A stretch of DNA of 64,000 nt from JBCBKP01 sp038521625 (GTDB lineage Bacteria > Planctomycetota > Phycisphaerae > Phycisphaerales > UBA1924): positions 1-64,000 of the forward strand of contig JBCBKP010000014.1 in NCBI GenBank assembly GCA_038521625.1, in the 5' to 3' direction. The number at the start of each line of letters is the position of its first letter. Position 1 is the stretch's first letter. Made by a program: the position numbers and the translations under genes. Under the pieces are notes generated by a model that did no database searches, had not been told where the DNA came from, and saw only the letters and a program-made list of their open reading frames with translations. Below, one piece after another: positions 1-8,200 of the stretch.

Positions 1-1347
1 ACGCTCGTAGTCGTCCATCTCCTGGAGGTAGGTGTCGAGCTCCTGGAGCAGCACCATCGCCATGTCGACGGCGACGCGGGACTCCTCGGAGAGGTCGTAT
101 CGGGCCGGGTCCTCGCCGTCGATGAGGATCTCGTAGAGGGGGGCGAGGTCCGACGCGAGGTTCCAGGCGATCCGCGCGAAGGTCTCGGCGTACTCGGTCG
201 CCGTCTCGGCGGCCTGGCGGACGTGCTCCACGTCCTCCTCGATGAACCGCGCATCGAGGTCGATCACGAGCAGGTACGCCCGCCCGAAGACCTCGCCGAC
301 GCCGCTCACGGTTGCCTCGTACACGTCGACGACGAGCGACCCGGCGGCCTGGATGTCGCCGACCAGCGCGTTGCTGCCGTCCTTCATGCCGTCGGCGACG
401 CCGCTCGCGAAGGCGTCGAAGCCCTCTCGGAGCGCGTCGTCCTGGGGGAAGTGCTTGGCGCGGAAGTCGAGCCGCCCGATCTCCGTCGTGAACGTCAGCT
501 GGGACTCGTGACCGTTCGGCAGGCCGATGACGTGGATCATCAGCGCCGGCTCGGTCGGGTCGTCGGGCGAGGCCAGCAGCGTCCGCCCGCCGACCTGCAC
601 CGTGTCGAAGGTCTGGCCGCCGATCGCGTACTTCAGCCCGTTGCCGAGGGGCGAGACCTCGAGCCCGAGGGGCGCGAAGATCCCGCCCTCGGTGGCGATC
701 AGCGTGGAGAGGTCGTCGGTCTGGATCGCCATCCCTGCGAGGTCGCCGCGCGGTCCGGCCTCGCCGGCGAACTTGCGGCTGTCCGGGCCCGCGATGCCGT
801 CGTCCTGCTCGACGACGGTGACCGTCAGCCCGGCGTCCGCGGGCGTGACGATCTCCAGCCCGGTGGCGGAGGTGGAGAGCTGTTTGAGGCGGGGGTCCTC
901 GAGCGTGACCTCGTAGGCCTCGTAGACCGCGGGGTCGGGCGGGGGGATGAGCCAGGTGGTGGGGCCTGTGGTCGAGTCGGCCTCGATGAGACGCTGGGTG
1001 AGCTGCATCGCCTGCCCGGGCGTGAGGCGTTCGCCCTGCTCGGAGGTGAGGAAGGCGGCGAGCGTCGGCGGGGAGAGCGGCTGCAGCGGCGGGACGTTGT
1101 AGACCAGCCGGATGTCGGTGCCGATGACGACGTAGACCCGTGGGTCGTCCGTCGGGTCGTCGGCGACCAGGTCGCTGCGCGTGAGGGTGTAGGGCTCGGT
1201 GGTGACGGCGCCGGCGCGGTCGATGGTGAGCGTCGCGAGCAGCGAGGGCGGCAGGAACTCGGTGGAGCTGCCGCTGGCGTCGATCTCGAGCGTGACGGTC
1301 GGCTCGGTGAGCTCGACGGTGAAGGTGCGTTCGGCGGAGCCGGAGAG
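1..1347 (-). CDS. Silent (orphan) C-terminal cassette of polymorphic toxin, partial, no start codon
   Basis: On the minus strand an open frame of 449 codons runs from 1347 to the window edge without a stop. It begins LSGSAERTFTV-ELTEPTVTLEI directly after the TAG stop of the immunity candidate (1350-1348) and in the same frame. It is collinear with residues 1570 to about 2020 of the toxin at 2220-9650. Shared landmarks are the initial LSGSAERTFTV, LTVTVVE, TLIATEGG versus ALVATDGG, and near the edge LSEESRVAVDMA with LLQELDTYLQEMDDYE versus LSEDTRVALALW with MDELDAYLDTLDAYE. Outside the first 11 codons it is strongly diverged. There is no ribosome site or plausible start at its head; the first in-frame ATG (around 1006) lacks a Shine-Dalgarno sequence. 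It therefore looks like a displaced alternative C-terminus, normally untranslated. A Hint and a different toxin tip would be expected beyond the left edge (inference). Confidence 0.75.
1315..1347 (-). repeat. 33-bp direct repeat, distal copy
   Basis: Identical over 33 bp to 4911-4943, same orientation. On the minus strand it encodes LSGSAERTFTV (11 whole codons) and abuts the immunity-gene stop codon. Sequence identity ends abruptly on both sides (1314 c versus 4910 t; 1348 c versus 4944 g). Confidence 0.95.
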
Positions 1348-2223
1348 CTATGGGTCCTCGATCACGATCGGCTCGAAGCGGCAGTTGATGTCGTGTTCGA
1401 TGCAGACATGCCGGAAACGCTGCGAGACGATCAGCTCGTGGCCCGCCGAGAACCGCTCGGACATCTCGGCAACATCAAATCCCGCGACCGGCTCGAGCTC
1501 GCTGCGTAGGTATCTGAGCTGGGCGTTCTGGATCGCCGGGTCGTCCGCGTCGAGCAGCAGCATCTGCTTGGCGTAGTCGCGCGGAACCGGCTCTTTGGTG
1601 AAGCAGTCGACGCGACCCATCGATGGCGCCGTCGGGGGGAGGCGGATCGAGCTGCCGAGCCGGCTCCAGACCTGCCCCGGGTAGCTCGGGACGCTCGGAT
1701 CCCGCTCGGCACGATCCTGATCCTCAAGCCGGACCGGACGTGACGCCTCGAAGGTCAGCCCGCAGATGCGGGCTTCTTCGAGGGTGGAACAGACGCTCTC
1801 GTTCGCGAACAACCAGCGCACGATCGAGCCGACGATGGCGTTCTCGGCGCTGTTCGGTGTGACGCCGGGCTCGACCGGCATCACGATCTGCCCGGCGGGG
1901 TCTCGCTTCGACGCGTAGCAGAAGCTCGGATCGCCGCCCAGCGCGAGCAGCAACTCGGCATCATCAAGATCAGGTTCAGAGTAGCTGCGGCGAATCGTGA
2001 GCACGTAGTGGGTCTTGTCATCTCGTGGGCAGCTCCCGGGCCACCGTGAGAAGCCATGATCCTCGAGAATCGTGAGAAATCGTTGGTAATCGTGATCCGT
2101 GGTAGAGATCTCAGCCATCAGTTGATGTGCATTTGGCTGTCCGAGTTCGTGGCTCAAGCGCTGATAGGCTGCCGGGTCCATATCGAACTTGCTCGGGCCT
2201 CGAATATGGGCGATTAGCTTCAT
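1348..2223 (-). CDS. Putative immunity protein paired with the upstream toxin
   Basis: A 291-aa protein starting MKLIAHIRGPSK. The chosen ATG at 2223 overlaps the toxin stop as ATGA, which suggests translational coupling; an upstream in-frame ATG at 2247 exists but would overlap the toxin by 28 nt. No signal peptide or membrane segment is visible, so it is probably cytoplasmic. The protein is rich in acidic residues and contains no fold I recognise. Its role is inferred from position: in known polymorphic toxin systems (CDI, Rhs, Maf) a small gene immediately 3' of the toxin tip encodes the cognate immunity protein, and here nothing else separates them. Two 60-base lines I counted were 53% and 63% GC, below much of the N-terminal toxin sequence, consistent with recent acquisition. 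Its TAG stop touches the 33-bp repeat that opens the silent cassette. Confidence 0.65.
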   Translation of the reverse strand: MKLIAHIRGPSKFDMDPAAYQRLSHELGQPNAHQLMAEISTTDHDYQRFLTILEDHGFSRWPGSCPRDDKTHYVLTIRRSYSEPDLDDAELLLALGGDPSFCYASKRDPAGQIVMPVEPGVTPNSAENAIVGSIVRWLFANESVCSTLEEARICGLTFEASRPVRLEDQDRAERDPSVPSYPGQVWSRLGSSIRLPPTAPSMGRVDCFTKEPVPRDYAKQMLLLDADDPAIQNAQLRYLRSELEPVAGFDVAEMSERFSAGHELIVSQRFRHVCIEHDINCRFEPIVIEDP

Positions 2224-5200
2224 CGTAATGCCTTCAATCCGAGCCATTCAGTCATGATGCCGCGGACGGACTCAAAGTCGAAATCAACATCATGGCCAAC
2301 AACGTCCGGGTTACCCATGTCGCGGTACGCATCGAGAAGCATGGTGATCGCTGTATCTGCATTCTCAGGCCGGCGGTTCTCGACCCGACCGAGGATATCG
2401 TGAAACGTGCTCGACCCCGGTAGGCCGACCCCGAAGTTGTGGTTCCTGCGTGGCATCGGGAGTCCGGGCATCCCGTCGAGGTCAAGGTCGGCGAGCTGCG
2501 CGGGCGTGAGGGGCGTGCCTTCGCCGATACCGTAGCGTTGCCTGTAGATCCACTCAACCCACTGCTTCACGGCCGTATGGTGCACTTCGACGTCAAAGTC
2601 GGGGAACTCCGGATCCCGGAGGATGCCGTCGAGCTGCTGTCGCACATTCCGGTAGCTGATCCGATCAAAGTCGATCTGCCCACTCGGTAGCCGCGGCGGA
2701 TTCCTGAATGTCTTGTCCGCCGTGTCGAGGATGGCATTCGCCACAGCGAGGCGATGCAGCCCGGGCTGTCCGGCCGCTCGTCTGGTGTCCCGGAATCGGA
2801 TTACGGTGTCGCGGATGAACAGATAGGGCTTGTCTTCATAGGTGCTCCCCGCTGTCCGAGAGAGCCGCTGGCCGATCGCCGCGAGCTTCTCGCATGTCTC
2901 CTGGCCACGATTGTGCACCCAGATGCCGTGGTCGGCGATGAAGTATGTGTGCCAGTCCGCGACCTCGAAGTTGTACGTGGTGTAGGCGGCTTCGCCGGCG
3001 GGCGGGCCACGCTCGGTCCGGATGTCGGTGATGAAGGCGACGCTGCCGAATTCGGCCAGCGCGAGCGTCATGCCGGCCGCCAGCTCACGAGCCGGGACGA
3101 ACGCTTCCTGCTCTTCGACGTAGAACGGGTGCTCGCCGGTGGTCCGGACGCGGTCGATCTCGCCGTCGGACGTCTCGTAGGTCAGCACGAAGAGCTCGTC
3201 GGGCCGCGTCTCGAATGTCTGCGCCACCGGCTTGTAGCCCTGTTCGCCAGTCGCCGCGTTGCGCGAAAGCACCATCATGCCTGGCGCGATCGCTTCGATC
3301 GGGACGAGACCGCGGTCCGTCCAGATGGGTGTCCCGGCGGGGAAGCACATGCGCGAGGTGGCGATCGAATCGAGGCGATCGGCCCCACGACCGAGCGCGA
3401 GCAGATCGAACGAGTCGTCGAGCCAGCGTAGCTTGCGTGTGACGAACGTTGAGGTCGCGGCGTTCCGCACAACCTGCGCTGCGCGGGCTGCGTTGCCGAT
3501 GCCGCCGGTTGCGGCGGCGACTCCGGCGCCGATCACAACCTCCTTCACGATCTCGCCAAAGATCAGCCCGGAGACCCGCCCTGCCTCGTACGCGTCCAGC
3601 GTGTCGAGATATGCATCGAGCTCATCCATGACGACGGCCCAGAGCGCTAGAGCGACGCGAGTGTCCTCGCTCAGCGCAAGGCTGTCTGGGTCGGCGCCGA
3701 GCACGGTGATGGCGAATATGTCGGGCGCATCCTCACGCAGATTCCAGCCGAGCCGCGCGTACTTCGCGATGTTGCCGGTCGCGGACTGCGCCTGAAGGAC
3801 GCCATCCGCCACGATGTTGACCGAGGCGATCGAGAAGACAAGCTGCGGGTCGCCTGTCTCGGCGAGCAGCTGAATGTGAGGTCCGATTGCGTCGATCAGT
3901 AATCGCTGCGCGGGGTCGCCGTGCTCGATCACGAACTGGACGCCGCTCGCCACCATCTCGGCGACCTGCTCACCGCTGTCGAAGAGCCCGTCCTTGAACC
4001 CCCAAGCAAAGCCGTCCGGCCCTGACCGATTGGCCAGGAGCGTCATGCGGCGCAGGATCTCCTCCCATGACTCGTCGTCGAAGGCGCTGAAGTCGGCATC
4101 GAAGCTCGGGTCGCCGCCGACCGTGAAGAGCGTCAAGAACGGCGTGCCGGGAGTGCTCGCCAAGGAGACGAGGTGTCGGCCGTCCACAAGAACCGTCGAG
4201 AACTCCGTAACGGGATCGATACCCGGTGTTCCGTTCCAGAGCTTCGCGCCGGGGGAGAGGTCGCTGATCTCGAACGCGTACAGATGGAAGGACCCGCCAT
4301 CGGTCGCCACCAGAGCCGTAACCGCGTCCGTCGACACTTCGGCTGCGGCCCAGTCGGCCCGCGGGTCGGCGTCACCCCTGAACCTACCGCTGGCCGTACC
4401 GCCGGGCTCGGTGATGTCTTCGACGACGGTGACGGTGAGCGATCCGGTGGGAAGAACCGCGATGCCGTCCGCGCTCGCGGTGCCCGGGCTCCGTATCAGA
4501 TCCGGATCGTCGAGATGGACGGTGACCGCCTCGACGATGTCGGGATCCAACGGCGGAATCTGGAGAGTCTGGCCGAGGATGACCCTCTCGAGATAGCGCT
4601 CGGCGAGGGCACGGGCGGCGGCGCTGCTCTCTCCGGCTGGCAGGTCCGTGATCCGTTGCAAGATCGACTGCGTCCCGGGCGGATCGAGCTCAACGTCGAA
4701 TCGCAGCGTGGCGTTTGCGCCCAACGGGCTCGTCGAGTTGTACAGAGTGTCATCAGATTCGCTCTGAACGAAGACGTACTGGCGGGTCTCGGTCGAGCTC
4801 GATCCAGTGATCGTGAGGGATGCCTCCAATGAACCGGGCAGCAGATCGCCCGTCGGGTTCAGCGAGGGGCTGAGATCGATCTCGAGCGAAGCATTCTTCT
4901 CGTAGGTCGTGACGGTGAAGGTGCGTTCGGCGGAGCCGGAGAGGCCGAGGCCGTTGGTCGCGATGACGGTGAGCGTGTTGACGCCCGGGGCGACGCGGGC
5001 GCCGGGGATGGAGATCGCGTAGTCGGCGGTGAAGGGCGTCCGGTCGCCGCGGCCGCCCTGCTTGTTGGAGAGGACGACCTCGGCCGAGGACGCGCTCTGG
5101 TCGAGTGGCTCGCCGTTGAGGTAGACGTTGACGGTGTCGATCTCGCCGAGGTCGCCCTGGAGGATCGAGGAGGCGAGGTCGGTCACCTGGCCGTTGATGG

Positions 5201-8200
5201 CGATGTCGGCCTGGAGCTCGAGGAAGTCGGCCGCGGGCACGGCGGTGATCGTGGCCGGGACGTCGAGCGTGACCTCGGGGCTCGGGTGCGAGGGGACGAT
5301 CGAGCTGACGTGGTTGTCCGGCAGGGGGCGGGTGGTGTCGACCGAGCCGGCGAGCGTCATGGGCACGAAGGAGACGGCCGGGACGACGACGTCGTAGACG
5401 TGTTGGGCGGTGACGCCGTTGAAGGTGACGGTGAGCGTGACCTGGGTGGTGCCGGGCTGTCGGCCCTCGATGGCGAGCTCGGTGTCGGACATGCCGAGCG
5501 TGAAGAGCTGGCCGCTGTTGACGCTCTGGGTGCGCTGGGTGTCGGTCCAGATGCGCACGTGCTGCGCGTCGTAGCCGATGCTCCACTGGGCGTTGTCTGC
5601 CTCGTTGGTGAGGTAGCCGCAGACGTCCTCAAGCCCGGCGGAGACCTGCAGCGGGAGGATCTGCGGGTCCTGCCCGGCGTAGGCGAGCGTGCCGGTCTCG
5701 AGGTTGTCGAGCGTGCCGTTCTCGTCGCTGTCGTTGAGGTTGAGCGACAGGAGCGCGTCGGAGTGCCTGTTCCTCGCCTCGCCGACGATGGTTGGGTCGC
5801 GCTCGCGCTGCCGCTCCCAGCCGGCGAGCTCGCCGCTGAGCGAGAACTCGGGCGTGCCTGGCGGCGCGAAGCAGGGCTCGACGGAGACGACGACGGAATC
5901 GTGCACGTCTCCGATGAACGGGACCGAGACCGACATCGTGATGGTCGCCGGGCCGGTGAACTCTTGCAGCGCCTCGACGTAGACGGTCATGGGCTCGAGC
6001 GGCGCGGTCTGCGATGAGCCGGGCGCGATGCGCGTCGTCCGCGCGGCGTCCGTCCAGACGTTGAGCAGCGCCGAGTTGTAGCTGAGCGTGAAGACCTCGA
6101 GCGCGCCGTCGTAGGCCCCGGTGGTCTCGACGACCATCGGGACAAGATCGGGGTCGGAGCCTGACTCCTCGAGGTCGGGGACGCCGTTCATGTTGTCGTC
6201 GTCGTCGTTGACGACCATCGTCTTGCCGGCGCCGTTCTCGACCGAGTCGTCGACCCCCGCCTCGATGACGTGGTTGTTGTTCGAGTCGATGCTCAGGTCG
6301 ATGCGGTGCGCGGTGAGGCCGTGGTCGTCATAGATCGTGCATTCGTAGTCATGTCCGAGGGGGTCGAACGTCGCGCGGACCTGGCTCACCCCCGGCTGGT
6401 AGATCGAGTGGGTCGCCTGAAGGACGTTCGCTGGGTTCGGCGCGAGCGACGGCGGCGCCGGGTCCCAGAGCACGTTGCCGGTTGTGAAGACACTGTTCGT
6501 GATCGAGATGTTCGCCGTGAGGTTCAAAACGGCCGGCTGATCGTCCAGCATCACGACGCTGCCCGTGGAGAACGGGCCGTTGGCCGACAGCGTCTGGACG
6601 GAGACCGAGCCGCTGATCACTTCGATGGGCCAGCTCAACGATTTGCTCACCGACAGGCCGGTCTGGCCGTCGACGGTGTAGAGCGTGGCGAGGATGTGCT
6701 CCGTTCCGACGACGTTCAGCCCGGGCACCGCCGTGACGTCCAGCGTCCACTGGTTCGCCGTGGCCGTGACGAGCCCGCTCACCGGTGACTCGAAGCCGAC
6801 GCTCGTGTTCGGCGTGAGCGGGAAGATCGAGACGGTGCCGGTCGACGAGCCGGTGAAGGCGCCCGTCGAGGCGACCAGGCACCCGGGCCCGGTCAGCTCG
6901 CCCTGCGTCACGGCGAATGCGCATCGCACCTCTCGCCGGGATGCGCAGGCGTCAGAATCGGTCGGGTCGGAGAAGACCGCTCGGACCACGACGTACCCCG
7001 CCTTGTTGATCGAGATGTCGGCCCGTCCGAGGGTGTACGTGTAGCTCGCCAGGGCGTCGCCGTAGACGTAGACGTCGACCGCCGAGTAGTCGCCCGGGTC
7101 GAAGTAGACGCTGACTGTCCGGAGTTCGCCCGGGGCCAGGTCCTGGGGCGGCGGGCATGACAGGAGCCTCGGCCGGTCGCACGGGGAATCGGGCTGGCAC
7201 GCGGCGGGGTTGCAGTAGCAGGGGTCGCCCTCGTAGTACGGCGAGTCGCAGTCCTCGTGGTTGGGGATGCCGTCGCCGTCGTCGTCCCGATCGCGGTTTC
7301 GCTCGTCGGTCTCGGGGTCGTAGTTGTCGCAGCCGCCCGGCCTGGCGTATGTCCTTCCCGGTGAGTCTTCGGGGCACGCGCAGGGGTCGCCCTCGTAGTA
7401 GATCGAGTCGCAATCCATGTGGTCCGGGATGCCGTTGATGTTGCTATCGCGCTCGCGCAGTGGCCTGGTGCCGCTGCCGGGGCCGCCGCCGCCATCGGTT
7501 GACCCGTCGCAAGCGCCGGGGCGGGTCTTGATCCTCTTCCGCGAGCCCTCTGGGCAATCGCACGGATCCCCGTGGCCCGCGCCCTCCGAGTCGGGCGGGC
7601 AGTCGCACTCCTCTGGCTGCATCCGGTCGTGCTCGGCGTTGTCCTCCGTCGAGCATGCGCAGGGGTCGCCCTGGAAGAGATAGGACTGGCAGTCCTCCTT
7701 GTTGGGCTTTCCGTCGTTGTCGTGGTCGCCGTCGGGGCAGTGATTCTCGTAGCCGGGTGTCCCGTCTTCGCAAGCGCACGGATCGCCGCTTTCCGGATCT
7801 TCCGGATCGAAGAGCTCGGAGTCGCAATCGTTCTTGTTCGAGTCTCCGTCCCCGTCCTCGTCGCCGTCGGGGCAGTGCTTCTTGTAGCCGGGTGTGTCCG
7901 GTGGGCAGTCGCAGGGCGGCCCGCTGCCCGGGTCGTCGGGCTCGTAGAGATCGGACTCGCAGTCGTTCTTGTTGAGCTCGCCGTCACCGTTGTCGTCCTC
8001 GTCTCGGTTGGGCGTGCCGTCTGTGTCGTCGTCGTCGCAGCCGCCGGGCTTGACTCTGTCGCGTGCGGGGCTGTCCTCGGGGCACTGGCAGACGTCGCCG
8101 GTCTCGTTCGGGTCGCTGCAGTTCACGCTCGGGCCCGGGCCCGGGACGCCGCCGGGGTTGTCGCTGTCGCAGGGGTCGGTGAGGCCCGGGATGATCGGCT

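Larger units (their letters stand above)
1348..4943 (-). other. Exchangeable toxin-immunity cassette bracketed by direct repeats
   Basis: Holds toxin residues 1570-2476 plus the whole immunity candidate. With one 33-bp repeat as its 5' end and the other immediately after its 3' end, homologous recombination would remove exactly 3,596 bp and join residue 1569 of the stalk in frame to the silent C-terminus at 1347. 60-base lines counted by hand inside the cassette gave 53-63% GC (one 73%), against 65-75% in the stalk, a weak sign of separate origin. No recombinase gene or inverted-repeat termini were seen, so generic homologous recombination is the simplest mechanism. The arrangement parallels orphan cdiA-CT/cdiI, rhs and mafB silent cassettes known in Proteobacteria. 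Confidence 0.7.

Noticed and set aside
223..1509. 428-aa open frame on the plus strand
   Set aside because: Antisense to the silent toxin cassette and to the end of the immunity candidate; low-complexity shadow composition.
1315..4943. 33-bp repeat as ordinary recurrence of an Ig-like domain motif
   Set aside because: Identity is exact at DNA level for 11 codons and stops sharply on both sides while the adjoining paralogous sequence is strongly diverged; it also touches a stop codon. A domain repeat would decay gradually.
1348..4943. IS-like or integrase-mobilised insertion
   Set aside because: No transposase, integrase, inverted termini or target duplication beyond the coding repeat; homologous recombination explains the structure better.
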